From: Fermentibacter sp964564435
GTDB lineage: Bacteria; Fermentibacterota; Fermentibacteria; Fermentibacterales; Fermentibacteraceae
Direction: 5' to 3'
DNA length: 64,000 bases
Assembly (NCBI GenBank): GCA_964564435.1
Contig: CAZMAT010000007.1
Location: 58,089 to 122,088, forward strand
Shown: piece by piece, positions 8,340 through 16,725 of the stretch
Position numbering within the stretch: the first letter of the stretch is position 1
Layout: every line of letters starts with the position of its first letter
Translations under genes and position numbers: made by a program
Notes under the pieces: generated by a model
The model's database searches: none
What the model was told of the DNA's origin: nothing
Seen by the model: the letters and a program-made list of their open reading frames with translations, nothing else

Positions 8340-9184
8340 TGGCCGCGATCCTCCCGTACGAGTACAAGTATCTGCGCGCGAAGAAGAAATTCCCGCACGT
8401 ATGGTGCCCGGGCTGCGGCATCGGGATCGTCATGGGCTCCATCATCAGGGCGATAGACAGCCTCGGGTGGAACAAGAACGACATCATGCTGGTCTCGGGG
8501 ATAGGCTGCACCTCGCGGATGCCCGTCTACCTCGACTTCAACACGCTCCACACCATGCACGGGCGCGCCCTCGCGTTCGCGACAGGCGTGAAGCTGGCCA
8601 ACCCCGGCCTGAAGGTCATCGCGGTGATGGGCGACGGCGACGCCCTTGCGATCGGCGGCAACCACATCATCCACGCCGCCAGGCGCAACATCGACATCAC
8701 CTCGATAATCGTGAACAACTTCAACTACGGGATGACCGGCGGGCAGCACTCCCCGACCACGCCCATGAAGGCCATCACTGCGACCTCTCCGCACGGGATG
8801 ATCGAGCCCGGCTTCGACACATGCGCGCTCATGACCGCCGCCGGAGCCTCCTTCGTCGCAAGGGCCACCGTCTACCACGTCATCGAGATGGACGGGCTGA
8901 TCAGGCAGGCGCTGGAGAAGAAGGGGTTCAGCGTCGTGGAGGCGCTGTCGCCGTGCCCGACGAACTACGGGCGGGCCAACAGGCTGGGCGATGCCGTGAA
9001 GATGATGGAGGAGATGCGAGACAACTCCGTGACCGTCACCAAGGCTGCGAAGATGACCCCCGAGGAGCTCTCGGGGAAGATCGTGCGCGGGGTGCTGGCC
9101 GAGCGCGAGGCTCCCGAGTACACCGATCTCTACAGGGAGCTCTGCGAGCGGGTCCAGGGCAGGGCGGCGGAGGTGCCGAAATGA
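8339..9184 (+). CDS. korB: 2-oxoacid:ferredoxin oxidoreductase, beta (TPP-binding) subunit
   Basis: 281 residues. WCPGCGIGIVMGSIIRAI and IGCTSRMPVYLDF near the N-terminus, and the TPP/Mg motif VMGDGDALAIGGNHIIHAAR, followed by NNFNYGMTGGQHSPTTP, identify the TPP subunit. The IGGNHxxHAxRRN pattern favours 2-oxoglutarate over pyruvate as substrate. It starts at an ATG overlapping the korA stop and ends overlapping the korC start. Confidence 0.93.
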   Translation: MAAILPYEYKYLRAKKKFPHVWCPGCGIGIVMGSIIRAIDSLGWNKNDIMLVSGIGCTSRMPVYLDFNTLHTMHGRALAFATGVKLANPGLKVIAVMGDGDALAIGGNHIIHAARRNIDITSIIVNNFNYGMTGGQHSPTTPMKAITATSPHGMIEPGFDTCALMTAAGASFVARATVYHVIEMDGLIRQALEKKGFSVVEALSPCPTNYGRANRLGDAVKMMEEMRDNSVTVTKAAKMTPEELSGKIVRGVLAEREAPEYTDLYRELCERVQGRAAEVPK

Positions 9185-9801
9185 TGCGGTACGCCGAGAT
9201 CAGGCTGAGCGGCTCCGGCGGCCAGGGCCTCGGGCTCGCGGGCCGGATCATTGCCGAGGCCGCCATCACCGAGGACTACAACGTCTGCCAGACCCAGAGC
9301 TACGGGCCCGAGGCCAGGGGCGGCTCCAGCAGGACCGACATCATCATCTCGCGCGACGAGATCCTCTTCCCCAACTGCAGGGAGCTCGACCTCCTCCTGG
9401 CCATGAACCAGGAGAGCTGCACGATGTACAGCCCCGACGTGAAGGACGACGGCATCATCGTCGTCGACTCCACCTTCGTCGACCAGCTCCCCATGGGCAA
9501 CGTGTACTCGTTCCCCCTCACGACCGAGGCCGTGGCCAGGTTCAAGAACGCGCTGATGGCCAACATGATAGCGATGGGGATGATGTCGTCCCTGGTGCCC
9601 TTCTTCAAGGCCGACACCTGGCGCAAGGCGGTCTCCGTGATGGTCCCGGCCAGATTCAGGGATCTGAACCTCGAGGCCTTCGACCTCGGCGCCCTGACCG
9701 GCGGCGAGCTCATGAAGAGCCATGCCGTGAAGAAGCCGGTGGCATTCGACAGGAAGCAGCCGGTGCCGGAGTGCCTCAGGAAGAAGCCACACCACTCCTG
9801 A
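9181..9801 (+). CDS. korC: 2-oxoacid:ferredoxin oxidoreductase, gamma subunit
   Basis: 206 residues. It begins with RLSGSGGQGLGLAGRIIAEA and QSYGPEARGGSSRTDIIIS, the two signatures of the gamma (CoA-side) subunit. It is about 20 residues longer than typical because of a basic C-terminal tail. It is the last gene of the kor operon, and the intergenic hairpin at 9838-9864 follows. Confidence 0.92.
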   Translation: MMRYAEIRLSGSGGQGLGLAGRIIAEAAITEDYNVCQTQSYGPEARGGSSRTDIIISRDEILFPNCRELDLLLAMNQESCTMYSPDVKDDGIIVVDSTFVDQLPMGNVYSFPLTTEAVARFKNALMANMIAMGMMSSLVPFFKADTWRKAVSVMVPARFRDLNLEAFDLGALTGGELMKSHAVKKPVAFDRKQPVPECLRKKPHHS

Positions 9802-9837
9802 TCCCGCGAAGGCCCGGGCCGGAGCGAAGGAAGCAGG

Positions 9838-9864
9838 CGGCCGGAACGCGTCCCGTTCCGGCCG
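9838..9864. terminator. Bidirectional hairpin terminator between korC and feoB
   Basis: An 11-bp perfect stem (CGGCCGGAACG with CGTTCCGGCCG) and a 5-nt loop lie between convergent genes. It can serve both strands; there is no clear T-run on either side. Confidence 0.65.
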
Positions 9865-9872
9865 TCCGCATT

Positions 9873-11888
9873 CTAGCCGAGCAGGGTCTTCACCGCGAAC
9901 GCGAAGATCCAGGCGAGGGCGGTGAGGGCCGCGTACTGGCCGAGAGCAAGCTTCCAGCTCCGCGTCTCCCGCGCCGTCATCGCGACCGCCGACAGGCAGG
10001 GCGCCGAGATCAGGATGAAGACGACCAGGGCTGCGCCGGTGCCCGGCGGGTAGCGTGAAGACATCTCCGAAGCGAGGTCGTCGTCGGATTCCCCTCCCCC
10101 TCCCAGGGAAGTGAGTATCGCCATCTGGGAGATGAAGAGCTCCCGCGCGCCGATCGAGCCGGTCAGCGCAGTCGCGATCCTCCAGTCGAAGCCCAGGGGT
10201 GCGACCAGGGGTTCGAGCGCGTGCCCGAGCCTGCCCGAGAAGGAGGCTTCGAGCGCTTCCGCGGGATCGGCCCCCGCCTGCGGCCTCGGGAAGTAGCCCA
10301 TCAGCCACAGGGCGGCGGAGAAGGCCAGGATCACCGTCCCGGCCTTGGCCAGATAGTGGCTCACGCGCGCCCAGACGTGCCTCGCGAGGGCCCTGGCGGT
10401 CGGGAGCCTGTACGGGGGCAGCTCCATGACGAATGGCGAGTCCCCCCCGCGGATGACGGACCGGGTGAGGAGTTTCGCCCCGGAGAGGGCGAGCAGGATG
10501 CCGAGCCCGTATGTGAGGATCAGCACGGCGGCCTGCCTCCCCGGGAAGAAGGCGCCCGCGACCAGCAGGTAGACAGGCAGGCGTGCGCCGCAGGAGAAGA
10601 GAGGCAGCACGAGGATGGTCGCCAGGCGGTCGCGCCTGCTCTCGAGCGTGCGGGTCGCGAGGACGGCGGGGACTGTGCAGCCGAATCCCAGGAGCATCGG
10701 GATGAAACTCCGGCCGTGGAGCCCGAACCTGTGCATCAGGCCGTCGGTCAGGAAGGCGGCGCGGGCCATGTATCCCGTGTCCTCCATGATGGAGATGGCG
10801 AGGAAGAGCACCGAGATCGCGGGGACGTAGAGCAGGACTCCCCCCACTCCGCCGACGATCCCGTCCGTCAGGAGGGAGCGCAGGGCTCCTTCCGGCAGGA
10901 CCCTCCCGATCCCTTCCGACAGCAGCCCGAACAGCGATCCGATCAGCCCTTCCAGCGGGGCGGACGCCTGGAAGGTCAGGAAGAACGTGAGGAACATCAG
11001 GAGCGCCAGTATGGGGAAGCCGAGATAGCGGTTCAGCACGATCGAATCGATCCGCCTCGTGGCGGCGGGCTCCGTGAACCTCCGCCTCGGGATCCCCACC
11101 GCCTCCCTCACCAGGCCCGCCGCCAGGCCCCTCCTCAGAGCCGCCAGCACCAGAGGGGCGGGATCGCCGTACAGCGCCTCAAGCCTCGCGGCCGCCCGGG
11201 TTGACCGGTCGATGACCGCACCGGCCGCCCCTGGCATCGTTCTCCGGATCATGGCGACGGCCTCGGGGTTGCCCTCGACCAGCATCGATGCCAGCCCGGA
11301 GGGCGAAAGCGGACCATCAGGAAGCAGGGAGGCCACTTCGGCTATCTGCTCCTCGGCGTCTCCTCCGAGGCGCATGGACCTGGCCGGAACCGCCCCGGCG
11401 GCCGAGGCGGCTATCGCCTCCAGGAGGGCGTCGATACCCTCGCCCGTCCTGCCGACCGTCGCCACGACCGGCACTCCGAGCCTGTCCGAGAGTATCCCGA
11501 GGTCGGGCATCCTGCCTTCAGCCGAGGCCTCGTCGCACATGTTGAGCGCGACGACGAGCCTCATCCCGAGGCGGGCGAGCTGGATCGTCAGGAGCAGGTT
11601 CCGCTCGAGGTTCCTCGCATCGAGTACATTGAGGATGATGTCGTCCGGATTGCCGAGTATATGCCTGACGGCTACGGCCTCGTCCTCCGAGGCGGGTGAG
11701 AGGCTGTACTGCCCGGGCAGATCGACGAATCTGAAGAGCGATTCGCCGCACGAGCGGGAGCTGCAGGCGAGTTCGACCGTGACGCCGGGGTAGTTGCCCT
11801 CGTGGGCCGAAGCGCCGGTCAGGCGGTTGAAGATCGTCGACTTGCCGGTGTTGGGGTTGCCGGCGAGGAGAACCCTGATCTCGTTCAT
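9873..11888 (-). CDS. feoB: Ferrous iron transport protein B
   Basis: 671 residues, the inner-membrane Fe(II) transporter. The N-terminal G-protein domain has G1 GNPNTGKST, G2 around GNYPGVTVE, G3 DLPG and G4 NMCD. A GDI-like linker comes next, and from about residue 275 the Gate/FeoB membrane core follows. AGAFF, GCTVPAVLATRTLESRRDR and the C-terminal ALTGSIGARELFISQMAIL are characteristic. It is slightly short but complete. Its start overlaps the 3' end of the DtxR-FeoA gene by 4 bp, so both are iron-regulated from the promoter at 12622-12653. Confidence 0.95.
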   Translation of the reverse strand: MNEIRVLLAGNPNTGKSTIFNRLTGASAHEGNYPGVTVELACSSRSCGESLFRFVDLPGQYSLSPASEDEAVAVRHILGNPDDIILNVLDARNLERNLLLTIQLARLGMRLVVALNMCDEASAEGRMPDLGILSDRLGVPVVATVGRTGEGIDALLEAIAASAAGAVPARSMRLGGDAEEQIAEVASLLPDGPLSPSGLASMLVEGNPEAVAMIRRTMPGAAGAVIDRSTRAAARLEALYGDPAPLVLAALRRGLAAGLVREAVGIPRRRFTEPAATRRIDSIVLNRYLGFPILALLMFLTFFLTFQASAPLEGLIGSLFGLLSEGIGRVLPEGALRSLLTDGIVGGVGGVLLYVPAISVLFLAISIMEDTGYMARAAFLTDGLMHRFGLHGRSFIPMLLGFGCTVPAVLATRTLESRRDRLATILVLPLFSCGARLPVYLLVAGAFFPGRQAAVLILTYGLGILLALSGAKLLTRSVIRGGDSPFVMELPPYRLPTARALARHVWARVSHYLAKAGTVILAFSAALWLMGYFPRPQAGADPAEALEASFSGRLGHALEPLVAPLGFDWRIATALTGSIGARELFISQMAILTSLGGGGESDDDLASEMSSRYPPGTGAALVVFILISAPCLSAVAMTARETRSWKLALGQYAALTALAWIFAFAVKTLLG

Positions 11889-12619
11889 GCCAGGAGTTCG
11901 ACCTCGACGGCCCTTGCCTCGGAGCGCCTGAGAGACAGCGCGAAGCCGTCGAGGGCTATCTCGACGGGGCCTCCCAGGGGCGCCCTGCGGAGGACCTCGA
12001 CCTCCACTCCGGGAAGGATGCCCATGTCCGCGAGCCTCTGCCTGATACGGCAGGCAGCGTGGAGATGCACGATCCTGGCCCTCGATCCCTCGGGGACGTC
12101 GGAGAGGCCTGTTCCGGCATGAGCGGCCCCGCCCCGCATCCCGTGCCCGTGGCGGCGGTGCCCCAGGGGAATGTCCTCCTCGCCGCCCCTGGGCTCTGAC
12201 CTGAGGTATGCGTCCCTCAGCCTCTCCCCGCCGCAGGATCTGGAATCGGCGAACTGCTGGAAGGCCACGAGGTGGGACAGGGTGTCGCGGCTCAGAACGT
12301 GTTCCATCGAGCAGGCGTCCTTCTCCGCGTCGGAAGGGTTCACCCCGAGGAGATCCCTAAGGAAGGAGACGAGGAAGTCGTGGGTGGAAGAGAGCCTGCC
12401 CGCCGCCCTGGCCCCCTCCATGGTCAGCGAGATGGTGCCGGAAGCGCCCTTCTGGTATTCCAGCAGGCCCTCCCGGTCGAGCTTCGCCAGCGCCTCGCAG
12501 ACGCTCGCCATGCTGACGCCCCTCGCCCTGGCTATGTCGGCTACGCGCACTCGGCCCGTGTCGCGGGAGAGATCATGGACCACCCTGAGGTAGTCCTCCA
12601 TGCTGCGTGTCATGTCCAT
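11885..12619 (-). CDS. DtxR-family iron-dependent repressor with C-terminal FeoA domain
   Basis: 244 residues. The N-terminal winged helix (about 1-65, VRVADIARARGVSMASVCEALAKL region) is followed by the metal-binding dimerisation domain with CSMEHVLSRDTLSHL, matching the Cys/Glu/His ligand cluster of DtxR/IdeR. A His/Gly-rich linker (about 150-165) leads to an SH3-like FeoA domain (about 172-244). It likely represses itself and feoB when Fe(II) is plentiful, and the FeoA part may also act on FeoB. ATG at 12619 is only 6 nt from the -10 box, so the mRNA is predicted leaderless; a second ATG lies two codons on. Confidence 0.88.
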   Translation of the reverse strand: MDMTRSMEDYLRVVHDLSRDTGRVRVADIARARGVSMASVCEALAKLDREGLLEYQKGASGTISLTMEGARAAGRLSSTHDFLVSFLRDLLGVNPSDAEKDACSMEHVLSRDTLSHLVAFQQFADSRSCGGERLRDAYLRSEPRGGEEDIPLGHRRHGHGMRGGAAHAGTGLSDVPEGSRARIVHLHAACRIRQRLADMGILPGVEVEVLRRAPLGGPVEIALDGFALSLRRSEARAVEVELLA

Positions 12620-12621
12620 TC

Positions 12622-12653
12622 CCTAATATTAGGCCAGCCTAATTTCGTGTAAA
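12622..12653 (-). promoter_or_regulatory. Feo operon promoter with overlapping DtxR/IdeR-type iron box
   Basis: On the minus strand TTTACA (complement of 12648-12653), a 16-bp spacer and TAATAT (12626-12631) form a promoter. Two overlapping perfect dyads cover the -10 and spacer: CCTAATATTAGG (12622-12633) and TTAGGCCAGCCTAA (12629-12642). These match the TTAGG...CCTAA half-sites of DtxR/IdeR operators, so repressor binding would block RNA polymerase. Confidence 0.85.
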
Positions 12654-12657
12654 GCCC

Positions 12658-12722
12658 CTCACTTCGCTGAGCGAAGTGAGAAGGAAGCTGCAGCACGGTT
12701 CGCGAAGCGAACCTGCGGGAGC
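12658..12722 (-). repeat. Palindromic repeat, inverted copy (REPIN-like left half)
   Basis: Two hairpins: a 10-bp stem CTCACTTCGC/GCGAAGTGAG (12658-12680) and GGTTCGC/GCGAACC with a GAA loop (12697-12713), flanked by GCAC and TGCGGGAG. Read on the minus strand it matches the direct copy at 12747-12815 in hairpin order and in the GCA-GGTT...AACC-TGC core. Confidence 0.6.
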
Positions 12723-12746
12723 GATCCAGCCTGAAGCTGTAGCATG

Positions 12747-12815
12747 CCCTTTCGCAGGTTTCCTTCGGAAACCATGCTTACGGGCTACCCGTCGGTTTCG
12801 CGCTGCGAAACCGAC
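12747..12815 (+). repeat. Palindromic repeat, direct copy (REPIN-like right half)
   Basis: Two hairpins: GGTTTCC/GGAAACC with a TTC loop (12757-12773), then an 11-bp stem GTCGGTTTCGC/GCGAAACCGAC (12791-12815). The first 42 nt align to 52051-52090 with 32 identities and compensatory stem changes. It ends 5 bp before the stop codon of the minus-strand radical SAM gene and could act as its transcript end. Confidence 0.65.
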
Positions 12816-12819
12816 TACT

Positions 12820-14607
12820 CTACTCGGACCCCAGGTGGATGGAGCACCAGAGCTTCTCGAGCAGCTCCGACTCGAAGAAGATGGAGAGCGGATCGTCGGT
12901 GGAGGCCGACAGCTCCGCCAGGTCCCAGCCCCCGCCGCGCAGCCTCGTGCCTATGCCCAGCCCGTCGAGTCCATGCGGGAGCGAGCCCGGAGAATCCGCG
13001 TCGGCCACCACCGTGCACTCGCACGAGAGCCCGTCGAGCCAGGCCCTGTCGAACCCGCCCGGATCGCGCAGGAGGGTCGAGACCCTTAGGTTCCCGTCGA
13101 GGCCGTGCCTCGCGGCCATGCGTGAGGAGTAGTCGTTCAGGGGGGCCAGGCACCTGATCCAGTCCGGGAGATCGGAGGGGAACGGCCCGCCGGGCTCGAG
13201 CACCACGTCCAGGACACAGAAGGGATCGGCCTCGATCCTCCTCCGCACCAGGGCCGCGATCCTCTCCCTGTGACTCCAGAGGTCGTTCGACGAAAGCCTC
13301 AGGCTCCCGTGCCGGAACGAAGGCGGATCGCCCACGGGGTCGCGGCCGGTGTCCAGGTCGACCGTCTCCGTCCCGGGCCAGCCTTCTGTCAGGAGCGGCC
13401 TTGGCAGGAGATCGGCGTCGTAGCCCAGGATGTCCGATATCTGCTCGCGCGCTGCATGCAGCTCGCCGACGCCGCCCCACGGCGTCTCGACCACGTAGTA
13501 GGGAGGCCTGTCCATGAAGGAGACCCCGTATCCCGCGGCGAACTTCCTGATCCCAGTCCCAGGCAGCGCCGACAGGTAGAAGGCCTGCACCCTCGATCCG
13601 GCCCCGGCGTCCGCCAGCATGCGCGCCGCCTCGACCGGGCCGTTCCTGGTGTCTCCCGGGAGCCCGAGGATGATGTCCACGACAGGTGAGATCCCGTGCC
13701 CGGCCAGCATGGCGGCGGCGGCGACCACCCCCGGGGGATCGGAGGGCCTGCCGCAGATCTCGAGCGTGCGCCTGTCCGATGTCTGGAGCCCCAGTTCGAC
13801 GGTCTCGAACCCCGCGGCACGGAGCGCCTCCGCCACTGCGTCATCGAGCCCCTCGCCCCTGAGCTCGGCGAAGCACCTCTGCCCGAGGCCCGCGAGCCCG
13901 GCGAGGAGATCGTCGAAGCCAGGCCTCGCGTTGAACGTGGGATCGATGAAGACGAGCTCCCGCCCCCCCAGCGCGGACAGCTTCCTGACGAGCGCCGATG
14001 CCTCCCTGGAGGGCATGACCCGGGGTACGGGGTGCCTCCGCCTGTAGCTGCAGTAGACGCAGCCCGACGGGCATCCCCTGACCGTCTCGACCATGACCGA
14101 TCCGTCATCTCCGGGCGCGATCACGCCCGAGAGCCAGGGATCGGGGTACGAACCCGGTGCGAAATCCTGGAATCCCGTCGAGATCAGCGTTCCCTGCGGT
14201 ATGCCGGTATCCTCGACCAGGATCCGGGCCGCGGGCTCGCCCTCGCCCGACACGAGTACGTCGAATGCTCCGGAAGAAACGAGCCATTCGTTGTCGGGGT
14301 GCACCTCGGGCCCTCCTGCGATCAGCCTCGCCGATGGGAGGGCCTTCCTCAGGAGGGAGGCCAGGTATGCAGACCTCTCGACGTTCCAGGAGTAGAGCGT
14401 GAAACCGACGGCATCGGGTTCCCTCGAGGCGATGGCGCCTGCGAGCGCCCTGTCGCCGAGCAAGTCGACCTCGTCACGCCCGAGCAGTGAATCCGCCCCG
14501 AGCCCGCAGGCCGCAGCGAGTACCCCCCCTGCGAGGGGCGTGTTCCCCGTGGGCTCGAAGGCAGCCGTCCCGTTGAGGGGGAGCTGGACCAGCAGAGTGC
14601 CGGACAT
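12820..14607 (-). CDS. B12-binding-type radical SAM protein
   Basis: 595 residues. The N-terminal region (about 1-150) fits a cobalamin-binding Rossmann fold, with PDAVGFTLYSWNVERSAYLASLL and ARLIAGGPEVHP typical of B12-dependent radical SAM proteins. The radical SAM core carries CPSGCVYCSYRR (CxxxCxxC cluster motif), a GGRELVFIDPTFN strand and VELGLQTSDRRTLE. The C-terminal about 170 residues are not assigned. Members act as methylases or ring-forming enzymes; the substrate cannot be inferred. The start ATG at 14607 nearly abuts the upstream gene (stop at 14609), so it is the last gene of a four-gene operon. Confidence 0.82.
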   Translation of the reverse strand: MSGTLLVQLPLNGTAAFEPTGNTPLAGGVLAAACGLGADSLLGRDEVDLLGDRALAGAIASREPDAVGFTLYSWNVERSAYLASLLRKALPSARLIAGGPEVHPDNEWLVSSGAFDVLVSGEGEPAARILVEDTGIPQGTLISTGFQDFAPGSYPDPWLSGVIAPGDDGSVMVETVRGCPSGCVYCSYRRRHPVPRVMPSREASALVRKLSALGGRELVFIDPTFNARPGFDDLLAGLAGLGQRCFAELRGEGLDDAVAEALRAAGFETVELGLQTSDRRTLEICGRPSDPPGVVAAAAMLAGHGISPVVDIILGLPGDTRNGPVEAARMLADAGAGSRVQAFYLSALPGTGIRKFAAGYGVSFMDRPPYYVVETPWGGVGELHAAREQISDILGYDADLLPRPLLTEGWPGTETVDLDTGRDPVGDPPSFRHGSLRLSSNDLWSHRERIAALVRRRIEADPFCVLDVVLEPGGPFPSDLPDWIRCLAPLNDYSSRMAARHGLDGNLRVSTLLRDPGGFDRAWLDGLSCECTVVADADSPGSLPHGLDGLGIGTRLRGGGWDLAELSASTDDPLSIFFESELLEKLWCSIHLGSE

Positions 14608-14608
14608 C

Positions 14609-15433
14609 TCAGGAACCCGTCGAGAACAGCCCCGTGACAATCGCCGCGAGGAGGAGCGGATAGGGGAGGAGAGCCATGACCATGCCGGCCGGGTGGTGGA
14701 CCCTGCCCCGGTCGAGGCACAGGGCGAGGGATACGGTGGATATCGCCAGCAGGGCCGCGGCGGCCACGTCGGCTGCTCTCGGGAAGCCCGCCTCCGACAG
14801 GGCGCCGGCTGCGACGGAGGCTGCAAGGAAGATGGAGGTCGCGGCCAGCGCCCGTCGGCCGATGGCTTCCGAGGCCGCAAGGGGAGGGGGCTCCTCGCCG
14901 AACAGCCTGGCGCCCCGCGACGACATCCTGCCGAGGTAGACCGCGGAGGAGGAGAACGAAAGGGCCGATGCGACGGTGGCCGCGACCACCGAGAACCCGG
15001 AGACGAGCGCAGCAGTGCCGCCGCCGCCCGCCGCCCCGTATCCGGCCGCGGCCATCACCATCACGAGGAAGGCCTGGAGGGTCTGCTGCAGGGCAGTGAC
15101 GGTGAGCAGCGGCCAGCTCTTGACCACGCGGCGGCCCAGAACCCTTATGAACTGGAGCAGGAGCAGCGCCGTGGTGAGCTGGCCGAGGGGGGAGACCGTA
15201 ACCGCCCCTTCGGTGGCTTCGGCCACGAGCGCCCAGAGCAGCCCGAACACGACGAACTGGACCACCCTTATGGACCTGTACCTCCTGCGGAACACCTCGA
15301 TCCTGCCCCTGAGGGAGGGGGTGAGGCCGTCCCCCGTCCGGTCCGGGTCGTCCAGGAGCCTGAGCCTGCTCGTCCGGAGGAAGAGCTCCTCGAGGAGCAC
15401 CGCTGCAATGCAACCCAGCGCAACCGCAAGCAT
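14609..15433 (-). CDS. Integral membrane protein of unknown function
   Basis: 274 residues with roughly seven or eight hydrophobic segments, for example MLAVALGCIAAVLLEELFL at the N-terminus, VVQFVVFGLLWALVAEA, and a C-terminal MVMALLPYPLLLAAIVTGLF. The soluble loops are short and Arg-rich. I do not recognise a family. The start overlaps the stop of the upstream MFS gene by 1 bp, and the radical SAM gene follows with a 1-bp gap, so a shared function with those neighbours is plausible but unproven. Confidence 0.7.
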   Translation of the reverse strand: MLAVALGCIAAVLLEELFLRTSRLRLLDDPDRTGDGLTPSLRGRIEVFRRRYRSIRVVQFVVFGLLWALVAEATEGAVTVSPLGQLTTALLLLQFIRVLGRRVVKSWPLLTVTALQQTLQAFLVMVMAAAGYGAAGGGGTAALVSGFSVVAATVASALSFSSSAVYLGRMSSRGARLFGEEPPPLAASEAIGRRALAATSIFLAASVAAGALSEAGFPRAADVAAAALLAISTVSLALCLDRGRVHHPAGMVMALLPYPLLLAAIVTGLFSTGS

Positions 15434-16725
15434 CAGACGACCTCCGGATCCCTGACGAACGAAAGGACTGCTCCGCCGGCCAGGAACAGCACGGCCACGG
15501 CAAGTATCGCCGCTCTGCCCTCTCCGGTCACGTCCCTGACCAGGGCGAAGAGCAGCGGTCCGAAGATGCTGGCGAAGCGCGTCGAGACCGAGAAGAAGCC
15601 GAAATACTCCGCGTTCCGTCCCGGCGGGACGAGCCTCGAGAAGAAGCTCCTGCTCACTGCCTGCATGCCGCCCTGGAACAGCCCGACCAGGACCGCCAGG
15701 ACCATGAAGTCGGCGGAATCGTCCATGCCCGATGCGAGAAGGACGATCGCGAGGTATGCCGCTATGCCTCCCAGAAGGGCCTTCCGCGCGCCGATCCTCC
15801 CCGCGGCCCGTCCGAAACCCAGGCTTCCGGGCACGCCGACGATCTGGGTCACGAGGAGGGCCCCGACCAGCGAGGACGTGCCCAGGCCGAGATCCGACTT
15901 GCCGTAGACGCTCGCCATGAGGATGACCGTCTGGATGCCGTCGTTGTAGAGCAGGAACGCGATGAGGAAGAGCAGCAGGTCCCTCCGCGACCTGATGTCC
16001 CTGGCAGTGCCCGCGAGCATCCCGGCCGCCTCGCGCAGCGATCCGCGGGCCCTCCCGACCGGACCGCCCTCCGGCACGAACAGGAACAGCGGGATCGAGA
16101 ACACCGCCCACCATACCGCCACGGTGGCGAAACCGGCCCTCGAGGCGGCTGCCGCGTCGGCCAGCCCGAACATGCCGGGCCGCGCGATCATCAGGGTGTT
16201 CAGGGCCAGCAGAAGCCCCCCGCCGAGGTAGCCCAGCGCGAAGCCGCCCGACGAGACGGAGTCCCGCTCTCCTGCGCTGCGCGAGACATCCCCGAGCATC
16301 GAGTTGTAGAAGACCTGCGCCCCCGAGAACCCGACCTCTCCCACCGCCAGGAAGGCCAGGGTGTAGAGGACCATTCCCGGCCCCGAGAGCGAGAGCATTG
16401 CCGACGACGCGATCCCCAGCGCCGCGGATGAGGCCAGCCAGACCTTCCGCCTGCCTCCCGCGTCGGCCAGGGCGCCCGCGACCGGCGAAGCGACTGCGAC
16501 CAGGAGGGCCGCGAACGAGGCCGCGTAGCCCCAGAGCGAAGTGGGGCTGCCCGATACATCCCAGAGCAGCAGCCGGAAAGAGACCTCGGCGCTCCCGCCG
16601 CATACCACCGATGCGAAGTAGACCGGGAGCACGGCTGCCACGATGGTCGTCACGAAGGCGGAATCGGCCCAGTCGTACAGCCCCCAGGCCAGCCTGGGAG
16701 ACATCCGGCCCTTCAGGCTCTTCAT
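15433..16725 (-). CDS. MFS transporter, UMF1/Atg22-like family
   Basis: 430 residues with about 12 hydrophobic segments. The N-terminal WGLYDWADSAFVTTIVAAVLP is the DWANSAF-type signature of the UMF1/Atg22-like branch of the major facilitator superfamily, and the ADAGGRRKVW loop between helices 2 and 3 is the MFS A-motif region. Substrate is unknown; relatives have been linked to amino-acid or solute efflux. The start overlaps the HAD gene stop by 4 bp. Confidence 0.82.
   Translation of the reverse strand: MKSLKGRMSPRLAWGLYDWADSAFVTTIVAAVLPVYFASVVCGGSAEVSFRLLLWDVSGSPTSLWGYAASFAALLVAVASPVAGALADAGGRRKVWLASSAALGIASSAMLSLSGPGMVLYTLAFLAVGEVGFSGAQVFYNSMLGDVSRSAGERDSVSSGGFALGYLGGGLLLALNTLMIARPGMFGLADAAAASRAGFATVAVWWAVFSIPLFLFVPEGGPVGRARGSLREAAGMLAGTARDIRSRRDLLLFLIAFLLYNDGIQTVILMASVYGKSDLGLGTSSLVGALLVTQIVGVPGSLGFGRAAGRIGARKALLGGIAAYLAIVLLASGMDDSADFMVLAVLVGLFQGGMQAVSRSFFSRLVPPGRNAEYFGFFSVSTRFASIFGPLLFALVRDVTGEGRAAILAVAVLFLAGGAVLSFVRDPEVV

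Noticed and set aside
14608..14880. Longer radical SAM protein starting at 14880
   Set aside because: The extra residues are Pro/Ser/Arg-rich shadow sequence overlapping the upstream membrane protein gene; MSGTLLVQLPLNG at 14607 is the natural start of the B12-binding domain.
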